NCBI RefSeq assembly: GCF_018873765.1
Contig: NC_057925.1
Coordinates: 6,893,568 to 6,957,567, forward strand
Direction of reading: 5' to 3'
Source of the DNA: Telopea speciosissima
Taxonomy: Eukaryota; Streptophyta; Magnoliopsida; Proteales; Proteaceae
Length of the DNA stretch: 64,000 bases
Shown here: piece after piece, positions 22,062 through 33,560 of the stretch
Position numbering within the stretch: the stretch's first letter is position 1
Layout of the letters: the number at the start of each line of letters is the position of its first letter
The notes under the pieces: generated by a model
Told to the model about the DNA's origin: nothing
Seen by the model: the letters and a program-made list of their open reading frames with translations, nothing else
Database searches by the model: none
Made by a program: the position numbers and the translations under genes

Positions 22062-23519
22062 ATGGAACCTGTAGAGATTGAGATTGGCCTCGCAAACACC
22101 AAGTCCAACCCATCAAGCTGCCACGATTTGCCATTGAAACCAGCACCGCAACCGCAACAGCAACAGCCGGTGCAGCAGAACCCGCAAAGGCCCTCATCCT
22201 GTCCCCAGTCAATACTACAAGGCAACGCAACAGAGGGCTCGGCCCGTCACGATGAACGCGCTTCTTTATCGTCGAGGGTCTGCATCTACAGAGTCCCCAA
22301 ATCCCTCGGAGAGAAGGAAGCCTTCGTCCCCCAAGTCGTCTCCTTTGGTCCTTACCATAACCATGACGATCGCTTCCGTGACATGGACGAGCGTAAACAG
22401 TGCTGCCTCCGGCAGATTCTCAACCGGACCTGTAAAGATCACAACTTCTACCTCAATTCGATCAGAGGTGTGGAAGCCGAAGCCCGTAGCTGCTACGAAG
22501 GCCAAATCGATTACAACATCGATGATTTCATAGAGTTGATGGTGCTAGACGGTTGCTTCATGCTCGAGCTCTTCCGAGGCGATGTCTATGGCTTCGAGAA
22601 ACTGGGATACTCTTGTAACGACCCAAACCACCCAATCTTCAAATAGAAGACATCACCCGACATTATGCGCTCCATCCGTAACGACATGCTCATGCTCGAG
22701 AACCAAATCCCACTTTTCATCCTCGATCGTCTTCTTGCACTCCAAGAACCGCACGAAAAATCCCAAGCAGCAGCCAAGCTAGCACTTCGGTTCCTCAACC
22801 CTCTCGTGGGGAACTATGACGAGCCATTGTGGAATAGGAATAGGAATTGGAAGTGGCTTGCAAACTCATCCACTGACCTCCGTGGCTTACATTGCCTCGA
22901 CATATTCCGACGAAACCATATACGCAAAAAGTCCTTGGATACGAAGACAGACAAGCAGAAGCAGCAACAGGTCCGGTGCGCAACAGAGTTGAGGGCGGCC
23001 GGGGTGAAGTTCAAGAAGAGGAAGACAAATCGATTGTTGGACGTGAAGTTCGAAAAAGGAACCCTTTGGATCCCACGCCTGGTTGTCAATGAGGAAACCA
23101 AATCGCTCTTACTGAACATGAAAGCTTACGAGCACTGCCACTGGGAATGTGGCAACGAGGTCACCGCTTACTTGATATTGATGGACAATCTGATAAACTC
23201 GGCTGAGGACGTGAGTTACCTGAATAGACGAAAGATATTGGCGCACTGGTTGGGTAGTTATGAGGAAGTGGCAGTGTTCTTCAACTGTTTGTGCAGAGAG
23301 GTAGTGTTTGATTTCCAGAACACTTACATCTCTAAATTGTCGGCGGACGTGAACAATTACTGCAACAAAAGGCGGAACAGATGGCTAGCCATCTTAAGGC
23401 AAAACCACTGCAGGAACCCATGGACTATCATTTCCCTTTTTGCTGGGTTCATCTTCTTGTTGCTCACTTCGGTGGAGACATTTTACAGTGTCTATGGGTA
23501 TTATCGACCCCCCAATTAG
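22062..23519 (+). pseudogene. DUF247 (UPF0481) protein gene with one in-frame TAG
   Basis: The two frames 22062-22646 and 22665-23519 are in phase and together would give about 485 residues, the usual single-exon DUF247 length. The N-terminus has a Q/P-rich stretch (residues about 27-46). The domain starts near CIYRVPKSLGE and contains VVSFGPYH, VLDGCFMLELF and MLENQIPLFIL. A C-terminal membrane segment (IISLFAGFIFLLLTSVETFY, about residue 455) ends the protein, as is typical. A TAG at 22644-22646 cuts the frame between FMLELF and MLENQIPLF. Cellular function of DUF247 proteins is poorly known; some are linked to self-incompatibility. Either a recent pseudogene or a base error. Confidence 0.85.
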
Positions 23520-23550
23520 TTACTTGAAACTAGAAAGTAAGTAAAACCCT

Positions 23551-23812
23551 GTGTGAGTATGGTGTGTGTTGTGTACATCGGCCATTCCATGGTCTTAAAG
23601 TCGGTTAATCTTTTGGGTGCTCGCGTGTGGTTTGTGTGTTTACCTTCATAAAAAATAAAGCCGTGCTTAGTGCGTGTGTGTGAGTTTAGTCCCACATCGG
23701 GTTTGTGAGTGTGGTGTTTGTTGTGTATATCCGTCATTCCACGGTCCTAAATGTCGGTTAACCTTTTTTGCTGGTGTGTGGTTTGTGTGTTTCATAAAAG
23801 AAAAAAACAAAT
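23551..23812 (+). repeat. Two-copy tandem repeat of ~150 bp downstream of the DUF247 gene
   Basis: Two diverged direct copies share 'gagtatggtgtgtgttgtgt', a cattcca(t/c)ggtc block, tcggttaa(t/c)ctttt and tgtgtggtttgtgtgttt. They start near 23551 and 23705. The second is preceded by agtcccacatcgggt, a motif also seen in LTR/TRIM sequences near 26650. No gene is seen here. Confidence 0.65.
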
Positions 23813-23819
23813 AATAAAA

Positions 23820-24930
23820 CCTGATATTATTATTATTAGAGCAAATTACATACATCTCCTGATGTTTGAAACAATAACAAAACACCCCCTAGTTTCACCT
23901 TTTATGTGCATCCCATTGGATGATTGGGAGGCTTACAAATAAGTCCTTAACGTTAAGTTTAAACCGTTAGGTGTAGTTAAACTTTTGAAAATAGCTATAT
24001 TACATTTCAATTTTTGTCATGGACAATTTTACCTTTATAGAACATAACCATAGCCCAAACCCATCTCCCCCTATCCCTTTCTTCTCTGGCAAACTGCAAA
24101 GTATCTTTATCATTGCCGATGATGTTGCTGCTATAAATCATCGCCGGCGCTGCTACTGCTGCTATTGAAGAGAGGAAATTGAAGCTGCTCCTATAAATCT
24201 CCAAACCGAGCATTGCTCTGAATTCAGTTTGCAGATTAGGATTAGGACTTTTTCAGTTTAAGCCTATATATGCTTGTATACATCGAATATGGAGATTTGG
24301 ATTTGAATGGAATGAATATTTATTTAAGTTTAATGATGGTTGTTGTAAGAGCTAACGACTGATTCAGTGGTGGTCCTTCCCTGACTGGAATTTCTTCTTT
24401 CCATTGTTCTTCCCTCAGGTATTCTCTTCTATAACTCTTTCTTTATTCTCTTTGGCTGTTCTTTGGTCCTTTTCTTCCATCTCTTTCTTCTTTCCTATTT
24501 TCTCCTGTCCATTTGAGTTCCTTTACATTTTCTTTGTTGAGTTCTGTTTCTAACATAACCTGTTTTCTTTTTCTAGTCATATCTCAAATCATGCACAGCC
24601 TTGACAGAAACCTCAGCTTTAATGGGCCCTATGCAGTGGAATGCATCTGGTGTAAAACAGAAAATGGACTTTGTTATTTCTCCTATTAAGCTAATCAACA
24701 ACAAAAACAACAACAACAACCAAAGTCCATAACATAAAGGCCAAATGATCTGTTTTGGCCCAATTCTAGCAAGTGAGGAGGCAATAGGGAGCTAAATGGT
24801 ACAAACCCAGTATTCAGAATGATGCTAGGTGATCATAGAAACAGTTTCACTATGAATTAGTTTGGACCAAAAGTCCATGGGAACTTTTCAGTGAGGCAAT
24901 AGGACAGAATATGCGAGATTACAAGGGGAA
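23820..24930. other. Intergenic stretch without recognised genes
   Basis: AT-rich DNA. The part at 23845-23980 ('gcaaattacatacatctcc') resembles one arm of an ATTACA-type MITE such as the one at 34001-34348, but I find no opposite arm. Nothing else is supported. Confidence 0.4.
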
Positions 24931-24939
24931 AAAATCCTC

Positions 24940-25130
24940 TCCAGTGTCTTAATCGGGCGATGTAGTGTGGTGCAGTGCGGGCCTGAGAGCTCGACACGTG
25001 AAAGATGTGGCATTCAATAGTGCTGAGCTCGAGAAGAAAGAAAAGAAAAAAAAATTGCCTGGCATCGAGCTTGCACCGTTGGATGAAGCTTCTTCCACAT
25101 GTTGAGCTCTCAGGGCCGCACTGCAGAAAA
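24940..25130 (+). repeat. Hairpin MITE-like repeat
   Basis: The left arm tgcagtgcgggcctgagagc and the inverted right arm tgcagtgcggccctgagagc are almost identical, and pairing continues outward on the left. The TSD is unclear because of A/T-rich flanks. Confidence 0.5.
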
Positions 25131-25429
25131 TTTTATTTCGAGAGTATAGAGCTAAAGATATTCAAGAAAAACTCTATCGGTGATTCACAGTACAAAATTA
25201 AGGCTGGTTTCAAAATTATACATTAACATCTTGTTGATCTTTCGCATTGAGCGTTTACCATTACACTAAAACCAATTGGTGATAGTAAGAGCGCAATTTA
25301 TTTCCTTATGCTACCACTACAACACTAAAATCAATTGTTGATAGTCAGGGGGCATAGCTTTACTTTCTAAACGCTACGCTTCTTGGGCCAACACATCTGA
25401 AACACAAATTTGGAATCTAAATTGTTGGA

Positions 25430-26470
25430 GCTTGATAAAGTGCATACTGATGATAATGGTTCAGACATGATGGCAAAGGCACTTCACGTGGAGAAGGTTC
25501 GGTTTGTCGACGGCTAGCCGGCATGGATTCCTTTTGAGGAATTGTTGTGGTCATCTCCCTAATTGGGCTGGAGGGGGAGATTTGTTGGGCCTATTTAGGT
25601 CCAGCCCATTAAGGGATCTCTTTTGAACCTTTTTTAAGTGAGGGTTCTTTTGGTAATTGCCCCTCTCTTTTTGGTCTTCTCTATCTTGCCCTAGCATTCT
25701 TTTGGGGATAGAGGGATAAGGAAAGAAGAGTGAAATCAGTAGCCTTGAAGGGGAAGAAAACCCAGAATTTTTGCAGGTTTAAGGTGTTCTGCACAGTTAC
25801 GATCAAACTGGCAATCTAAGGTCGTCTGTGGTCCAATTGAGCTGAAATTTGGACAACAGGTTCGTGACTTCATGATCTTCATTCTAGACGGTTAAGATTG
25901 TTGTTTGAGGAATTGTTGTGGTCATCTCCCTAATTGGGCTGGAGGGGGAGATTTGTTGGGCCTATTTAGGTCCAGCCCATTAAGGGATCTCTTTTGAACC
26001 TTTTTTAAGTGAGGGTTCTTTTGGTAATTGCCCCTCTCTTTTTGGTCTTCTCTATCTTGCCCTAGCATTCTTTTGGGGATAGAGGGATAAGGAAAGAAGA
26101 GTGAAATCAGTAGCCTTGAAGGGGAAGAAAACCCAGAATTTTTGCAGGTTTAAGGTGTTCTGCACAGTTACGATCAAACTGGCAATCTAAGGTCGTCTGT
26201 GGTCCAATTGAGCTGAAATTTGGACAACAGGTTCGTGACTTCATGATCTTCATTTTAGACAGTTAAGATTGTTGTTTGAGCTCTCCATGTCTACAAATCT
26301 GGATCTGTTTCAGACCACATTTTTGGGTGAGATCTTCACCATCTCTCTCTTGTTGTAGTAGATTTTGCTACTTTATCTTCACTTCTTGTGATTTTTATTG
26401 CTATTGGATGTGGGGTTGTTTCCCCTTTCAAAGTATTGAGAATAGATTTTGTACCTTGTTGGATTTAGGT
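25430..26470 (+). mobile_element. Copia 3' remnant with pol end, polypurine tract and LTR part
   Basis: At about 25430-25516 a short frame reads KVHTDDNGSDMMAKAL, the characteristic C-terminal end of copia RNase H. It is followed by a polypurine tract (ggagggggagat, to 25582) and an LTR start TGTTGGGCC at 25583. A 371-bp segment that includes the tract and LTR start is then repeated (25904-26274). The LTR end is not resolved; sequence from 26281 to about 26470 may be its remainder. Confidence 0.7.
25533..26280 (+). repeat. 371-bp direct tandem duplication
   Basis: Copy 1 is 25533-25903 and copy 2 is 25904-26274. They differ at only a few bases (for example cattctagacgg against cattttagacag). 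The word TTTGAG stands at the start of each copy and at the end (25533, 25904, 26275), so the duplication has a short junction homology. It copies the polypurine tract and LTR start of the copia remnant. Confidence 0.9.
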
Positions 26471-26616
26471 TTTGTACCTAAAATTTTATAGTGAAGATTT
26501 GGGTAGATTCCGAGATAGGTCCTGGTTTGATCTCAGGCTCCACGTCAGCTCCAGGGTGGAGGGGGAGGTCGGGATCTTGGACTCCACGTGTTTTCCATCC
26601 ACGTGGAGGGGGAGAT

Positions 26617-27034
26617 TGTTGGGATATCCACGCATAAGGCAAAAAGAATAGTCCCACATCGGATATGAAAGGAGATGTGGGTGGATTAATAAGTAATTGG
26701 GCACCCTCTCCTTAACGGCTAGCTTTTGAGGATGAGACCCAAGTTCCTAACAAGTGGTAACAGAGCCAGAGAGTGAAAATTCCCGTTTAGCTGAAGATTC
26801 TTGGGGTTTGATCTCAAGCTCCACATCAGCTCTCATGTGGAGGGGGAGATCGGGATCTCAGGCTCCACGTGTTAGTCATCCACGTGAAGGGGGAGATTGT
26901 TGGGATATCCATGCATAAAGCAAAAAAGAATAGTCCCACATCGAATATGAAAGGGGATGTGGGTGGGTTAATAAGTACTTAGGCACCCTCTCTTTAACGG
27001 CCAACATTTGAGGATGAGACCCAAGTCCCTAACA
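26617..27034 (+). mobile_element. TRIM-like miniature LTR retroelement
   Basis: Two direct repeats (26617-26752 and 26898-27034, about 136 bp each) begin TGTTGGGATATCCA and end CCTAACA. The first is followed by a primer-binding-site-like TGGTAACAGAGCC (26755-26767) and the second is preceded by a polypurine tract (gaagggggagat). The 145-bp interior has no coding capacity. This is the layout of a terminal-repeat retrotransposon in miniature. Sequence left of the first repeat (about 26490-26616) resembles the interior again, so the unit is partly tandem. Confidence 0.75.
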
Positions 27035-27035
27035 C

Positions 27036-27930
27036 AGAGGAGGAGCCAATATCATAGTGGTTCTTGAGGATGCAGCCTAGGGTGACAGGTCCAGGACGGT
27101 GAGCAAGCTAGGGCTGCACCATTTTGGATTAGGGATTGATGAGCTAAAGAGTGACTTGAAATGAAGATGGAAGGGGTAGAGAAAACATAGAGAGTAATAA
27201 TACTTCCATACTTGTGGTGGGAGTCATGGAAGAATGACCCAACACCTGATGACAAGTATTTGTTGAGCAAAAGAGTGTGGCCGAATATGGGGAGCGAAGG
27301 AGGGCCTGGTGGGAGAGTGATCATCTTGGATTTCTTTGTTTTGCTATGAGAGAGTTGATCGATGAAGAATTTTAGGGTTACACAGATGTTAAATTAATAA
27401 TCCTATTGTGGACTTATATTAAATAACCTAAAACTCAGGCTAATTATAGTATTGGTTTAATTAAGGGGGTCATTGGGTTTAGTGTAGGCAGACAGATTCT
27501 TATTGGGACTATGATGAGTGAGGCCCTATAAGAATTGGCCCTATAAGAATTATTATATAAAGAGAGCTAGGTCCCCCCTCTACCCATAACAACTAATTAT
27601 TCTCAATCTCTATTGAGGAATGCATTCTGGAAAGAGAGGGAGATATTCAGTGTTCATCATCCCTGTGCATACGGTATTCTTATCAAGCCAGTTATCTTTG
27701 GAAATAGAGGGGAAGCACCTAGATCATGGTCTTTATTTTTTCGCTGCGATCATCATCACTATGGATGCAAAATAAGGTTAGTGGTTCTATCTCTGTTCTT
27801 TATTATTTATTTGACTGTGTTCTTGAATGCTCTATGGAGATCCTGACTTTCATGATTTTGTCCCTATTCAGATCAAATTAATCTAACAATAGAAACAAAG
27901 GGAGAGGAGAAGAATGAGCCACACATCCAT
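27036..27930 (-). pseudogene. CYP89A (family): CYP89A-like P450 pseudogene, N-terminal fragment split by a solo LTR
   Basis: The minus-strand sequence matches the intact CYP89A gene (36157-37707) from its ATG (27930) to about codon 115. The fragment shows the PPGPPSLPIFGHTLL hinge and KYGSIITLYVFSTPS. The first codons (27889-27930) are separated from the rest by a 502-bp LTR (27387-27888). A frameshift follows LACSPSW, and the gene stops at the TRIM-like element near 27035. The remaining three quarters of the gene is missing. Confidence 0.9.
27387..27888 (+). repeat. Solo LTR inside the CYP89A pseudogene
   Basis: The 502-bp insert begins TGTTA and ends TAACA, is flanked by ACAGA and ATAGA (4/5 match TSD), and has a TATA-like attatataaa at about 27550. 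The intact CYP89A gene reads straight through at the equivalent point, which confirms insertion. No internal retroelement sequence remains, so this is a solo LTR left by recombination. Orientation is uncertain. Confidence 0.8.
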
Positions 27931-30330
27931 TATAGACTAAGGGAAGTTTCAATTAGAATGGATAGTGGTAAGAAGAAAGAAATTAACTAGTTGTAGCTTC
28001 TGCAATAGCAATGGAAATGAAGAAATAAGTGGAGTTGGGTGGGAAAAAAAATAGGAAAGATTAGGGCTTTATATAGTGTTTGGAAATCGACCCCTTTGTA
28101 TTATACTATTATATTAATTAATTAATTATTAATTTATTTATTTAATTTTTTGGTAAAAGAAACCCCAACACCGAGTCAACAAGGGGAAAGGAAATTTATT
28201 TATAGTTAACGTGTATCAAGACTTGGATGGACTATGAATTATATTATCCATTCTAAACAAATTATGTCATCCCCACTATTCAACGATGAAATTTTTTTTT
28301 GCTAATGTTCATGCTACCAGGCTTGCAGCCAAGAAATCGAATAATTCACTTTTCATTTGGGTTCATAAATATCCTCCTAGATTTTAGTATTTTCTAAAAT
28401 ACCTTTTAAGATTCCATTTCTTTGAGTGTCAGCCTTGTGAAACGAATATTCCTACTCCTAGTGTTGCAACAAAATTTCATCCAAAGGGGAAAGAGGAATT
28501 TATTTATAGTCAACGTATATCACATATGGATGGAGTATGGATTATATTATTCATTCTAAAGAAATTGTGGCACAAGCCACTCCTCACATATGGCTTAAGA
28601 AAACTTAAAATGAGTAGAAAAGTCTCCATATGAAGTGGCATACTAAATATTTAAATATTTAGTATTACAATTTCACAGTCGATCAAATTTATTCTCTAGA
28701 TTTATTATTATTTTTAGGGAAGTTCAATTAGCCAGAACAAGAAAGAAATGAAGTGCAGTTTCTTGTAAAAATAATGACAATGACAGGATAAGTGGAATTT
28801 GGGTAAAAGACAAGGGTAAAGCTGTTTGTAACCAACCCGGCTACAATAGATTTTGTAACCTCTTTTCTCTAAAACCCTTTCCTTCTTCAGTTGAACAATT
28901 TGAAATAGGGACAAACTAAGTAATTTCACTTTTGATTCATAAGACTTAGCTTATATAAATGGCTCAACTTGAGCCAAAGCCACAAAAAAACATGGATGGC
29001 TTGACTTAAGCCAAAACCCCATGTCTTCTCCTGTCGTTCGCAGTCTGCAACTCAATGAAGTTCCAAGAGTCAAACAGAATAGTAGGCGCAACCCTTCTCC
29101 ATTGCAAGGCTCTGTTAACTCCATAAAACTGATGGTTTCCAAGAACCCAGAGAACAACGAAAAGAGCAAACACTGATTTTCTTTTCAAACAGCAAATGCA
29201 AACCTTGTTAATTAGAGCAAGAAGCTTTCGTTGGGAGGGGTTCAACATTTATGGGTATCATTGTCGTTGAAGCCACTGCTATGGTAGCCTCTAAAAATTG
29301 ACGATTCGTGTTACATTGTTTCTTCCAAAATTTATGGGGTGAGAGAGAGATTGAACAAAGCAAGGTTCAGGACTTGTTTTTAGAGTTCCAGCTCGTTTTT
29401 GTTATGTTCTTCGCAGGGGAATCGAAAAGCCAACTTTCTATGTCTTGTCATCAGAGAAAAACATACTTGGTGTGGAATTGGAAGGCCACAACTAATGAAA
29501 GCTTGAAGGATTTCGCGACATTAGGCGATTCCCAAGCAGCTCAATCAATATAAAACTAGGGTTTCCAATTTCGATTTCTTTGAGTTCAATGATGATAACG
29601 TAACAAGCCATGGAGAAAGTAATAGCTAGTGCTTCTATGATCAATCAGATTCAACCTTGATTGTTTCATTTGAAGAATACGTCGGAGATTGGAATCGGGT
29701 TAAGATACAAAGACATCATCTGGAAAATTTGAAACAAGATGGAAGGTAATTATGGAAATGAAATTTGTCTCCATCTTGGGCTTCAGCCTTCATGTCAGCT
29801 CACACTAATGGTAGACTTTTAAGCAAGGGAACCAATTTAATGTGAATTTACCTTATTTACCTTGCCATTCAAGTGAATATAAGATATGTTAAGGGGCAAC
29901 TGGAGTCTAGTTACAATTTTTGTTTGTAATCTGCTTGGTTATAAACAGACGGACCCAATAGACAAATGGGATTTTTTTTTTTTTGTTGCTACAAGGTCTT
30001 GTACTTTTTTTTTTGGGTAACACTAAAAGTCTTGTATAAAAAGGAGACAAATAAAAAGAGAATTAAGTAGGGTTTTATATTGTGTTTGGAGATTGACTCC
30101 TCTGTATGAAAGGGAATTTATTTTTAATTAATGTGTATCACACATGGATAGAGTATGAATTATATTATCAATTCTAAAGGAATTGTGGCACAAGCCACTC
30201 TTCATATGTGGTTTTTATTTTTATTTTTTAAGAATAAAATGAATACAGATATTCTCTGTGAGGTGGCATACTAAATATTTAGTATCACAAATATTCTCGT
30301 TGATCAAAGTTATTCTTTTGACTTATTATT
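27889..30330. repeat. Duplicated CYP89A upstream sequence, several partial copies
   Basis: Blocks here match the upstream region of the CYP89A gene at 37708-39780. They include the 'ttatatagtgtttgga' block (about 28070 and 30075), 'ggatggagtatgaattatat' blocks (28200-28250, 28520, 30150), and the 'agaaagaaatgaagtgcag' block (28740, matching 39725). Between 28900 and 29900 I see no gene I recognise; open frames there are short. Confidence 0.65.
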
Positions 30331-30899
30331 ATTATTATAATTATTATTAGGGGAAGGGATTCATGCAAGGGAGATCCCTCCCATCAACTTCGTCTTATAG
30401 GAAGGCTAGTGGCTTGGTTATTTCAAATGAAAATTGTCACACATGATATATTTTTTTAAAAAGCATAATTTTCTATATTTATTAAAAACTTTTAAAAATG
30501 GGTAGGTGGTAGGAGGACGGATGTCTTCCGATATTAACCGTACATTTGGCATAAAATTAATCTCAGCCATCAATTGATTTTCTTTTGTCACCGGTTCCTG
30601 GTTTTTACGGTGTAGGGTTCATGGCCACTTTTGCCGCTGCTACGATTCAATCTTTTCCGGCCCTCTCTCCTCTCTCTCCAGTCCATCCCGATTCCCCCTG
30701 CCCTGTCACCCCCCACTCCTCACAACTCCATTAAAGTAAGTTTTAATGTGGCTATTGGATGCGACAAGGGATGCTTTTGTTGTTGGTGAAGTCTGATTTG
30801 GTCCAGAAAGTGCGGTTGAGACCTTCAGAGGACCGTTTCAACCTCCAAACGATCTTGGAATGCCAAAAAATGGCGGGGCTCCATGCTTAAGGCTGGAGT

Positions 30900-31330
30900 T
30901 GTGTTGGGTTCGTTGAGATCTTCGAAATAAGTACTTTTGAGCCATGTGTTATGTTTTGGTCCGGTTCAAGTTTTTTGGCATTTTTGGGAGGCATTTGTGT
31001 ACTTTCTGGGGTTAGGGTTTTCCTATATATTGTTCTTATCTCTTTGAGATTTACAAGGGTTTGTAACATTTTCAGAGAAATTAGTGAAACCTGTTCTACT
31101 GCTCGGTTATGGACATAGCTTCCATCTTGGAAGTGAACGACGTAAATCTCTGTGTTGTGCGTTGTGTGCTTTCTCTCTCTATTTTGGTTTTTCTTCTGCA
31201 AATCGCCATTCTAGGCGTTGTTTTCTTAACAGCTTTTTGGTTGCAGGCTCCAACCTTTACTTGGGTCCTGGACAAGTTGAGGTTCATCACCAGTGCTTCA
31301 GGATACTTTCTTTCTTCACCCAAAAAAGAA
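30900..31330 (+). repeat. Probable copia LTR fragment
   Basis: The 'ttttcctatatattg', 'tttcagagaaatta' and 'acgtaaatctctgtgttg' words occur in the order usual for the R/U5 part of plant copia LTRs. No second LTR, primer binding site or coding region is found. The open frames here are probably not genes. Confidence 0.35.
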
Positions 31331-31772
31331 AGAAAGTATTATTATAAGTATGAGAAAAAGAACATTAGTTGGTCGTGTGGTCAGCATGGCTCTAGGCTCT
31401 TGCACCTAGTTACAATGTCGCCTTGTCTCTATGGAAAGTACCGCCTTGTCCTCATGGAAAGGTAAAAAATCCAATCCAGATGCGTGTATGTGCAGACTCT
31501 AGAGACTCGGGCAACATTCTTTCACCCTAGTAGTATATAGGGAATGGGATCCCAACTCCCCATCCCTCTCTATTCTTGGTATCAATTAACATATATAAGG
31601 GGATTCCATGTGATCACCAATGTGGGAGAATCTCTCACACCGCGCCAATTATGGTGTGGGAAACAATTACTTTAATAAGGGGACCACAAAGAACTTTCTC
31701 CTTGATAGCCTGAGATGTGTTTGATGAAATGCTCCTCAAGTCTGTATGGGCTAGGCTCTGGCTAGCTACAGG

Positions 31773-32812
31773 CATGGAAGAAGAACTCGATCGAAACCTG
31801 TCAAAACCACCAAGTTAATTCGGTTTCGCAGGTTTTCGAGATGAGTTGAAGGGTGATTTTAAAAAATCTAGGGTTTCGATTGAAATTCAATGGTTTCAAC
31901 TGGTTTCGACCGAGATGTCAGTAATTTTGCAAGTTTCGACACATGCCCATCGAAACTTGGGAAAACTTGACTTGAAACCAATACAGATACTTAAGTATGC
32001 CAGTAACCAGGCCAGACACTTATTTATGCCTAATACTTAAGTAAATGTATTTGTATTTCATATACTTAAGATATTATTCATAAATAGGGAAATACACCCC
32101 AATTTGAATCCAACAAAAATAATTATAAAATCAAATTCCAAAAGGAAAAAAAGTCAATCCTCTAATTCAATAATATAAACTGGATTTTCGACGGTAGGTG
32201 TAATTTTCAACTTTCTAATACTGGGGTTTTTCTCAAATCTAAAAATTTCATAAATCTTAATATGTTAACACATTGCTAAAAACCAAAAGTGCGGTAAAAT
32301 ATTCATTTGTTTTGATGTCCAAAAAAATATTTTCATTCAAAGCGATTTTGACAGCATTCGCGCGTACCAAATTAAGTTTGACCGGTACATAACTCCTTCA
32401 ATATAAACCAGATTTACGCAATCTTGTACTTGTTGGAAAGCTATCAAAACAAAACTTTCTAACAAATCCAAGATTGCTTAAATCTGATTTATATTGAAGG
32501 TGTTATGTTCTGGTCAAACCTTATTCGATACCATGTCCAAGATCAATATATAGTATCAAACATGGATCAAAATCACAAGTATTATATTTAGTAATCTCTA
32601 TGTGAAACTAATGCATGGATTGAATTTAAAATGTCAAAAATAGGCAGCACAACAAGAATCAAGGCAAAAAAAAAAAAACTTCTGGGCCTCGAAACCAAGG
32701 TTCGAGTTAGCCTGGACAAAGTTCCAGGTTTCGACCGAGATATGGTCGAAATCGAGATGAACTCGATTTCTGGCTGGTCGAAACCTAGTCGAAACCCGAG
32801 TTTAGAACCTTG
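31773..32812 (+). mobile_element. hAT-type non-autonomous element (~1.04 kb)
   Basis: The right end, inverted, reads CAAGGTTCTAAACTCGGG and the left end CATGGAAGAAGAACTCGAT. Flanks GCTACAGG (31765-31772) and GCTATAGG (32813-32820) match at 7 of 8 bases. The body is rich in 'tttcga' words. A foldback core at about 32365-32520 pairs 'ccttcaatataaacc' with its inverse. The right end is close to that of the MITE at 14528-14770. No transposase is seen. Confidence 0.6.
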
Positions 32813-33159
32813 GCTATAGGCACACGATGAGATAGGACATCATGGGCATGGCCACGACATGAGAAGGTAAAACCGCAGCATGTAAAGCACGCATGACACA
32901 ACAGTTGCTGCGCGCACGCAATCCTGTCAAGCCTTGTTGGCTTGAGTTGGGCTGGCTCTGATCAACCCATTAAATTTTTTTTTTTCTTTCGAAGATTCCC
33001 TTTTTAAGGCCAGGATTTAAAACGTTGATTTCTTCAAATTTGTGCAGCCGATTTTGGCGTGCCAACATTTTGTTGCAAAGGTCTCAACGATTAATTTCCA
33101 TACTTACGGTGGCCACAACCAGTTTATTTCCAAAAAGTAGCATAGAAATCGATGAATCT

Positions 33160-33560
33160 ATAGTAATGATATTTCACATTGATCGAAGTCTAAATGATAC
33201 TGGATTTTCATGAAATTTTACATGTAAGATTAATTTTGACCAAATAAGGTCATTCAAAGGGTTTCGGGCCAAATTGGGAGGTTTGGATACCAAGAAAAGT
33301 GTAAAGGGTAAAACATTCATTTTGCAATTAAGAAGTACCAAACGATGTTGGATTTGAATGAAATTTTAAATGCAAGTTTAAAATAGCCATATGAGACTAA
33401 ATAAAGAGTTTTGGCTCAAATCGAGGTATTTCGGATATCGAGAAAAATACCAAAGGACATGATCATTTTTGCAAATGGTGTCGGATTTGGGTGAAATTTC
33501 ATGCAGAGGCTTAAAATGATTTACTAAAGCTATCCTAGCGGTTTGGGCTTTACTTAGGAG
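33160..33560 (+). repeat. Three diverged tandem units of ~140-150 bp
   Basis: A word of the type 'ggatttgaatgaaatttta' recurs at about 33200, 33350 and 33485, each followed after a similar distance by '(c/t)aaat(a/c)...aa(a/g)g' and 'gg...tttcgg' words. They look like an old tandem repeat. No gene is seen from 32820 to 34000. Confidence 0.4.

Noticed and set aside
22266..22505. Antisense and alternate frames over the DUF247 gene
   Set aside because: They overlap the recognised domain frame and have no domain of their own.
31084..31465. Overlapping open frames of 87-118 residues
   Set aside because: They lie in an LTR-like stretch, read in conflicting frames, and show no family motif.
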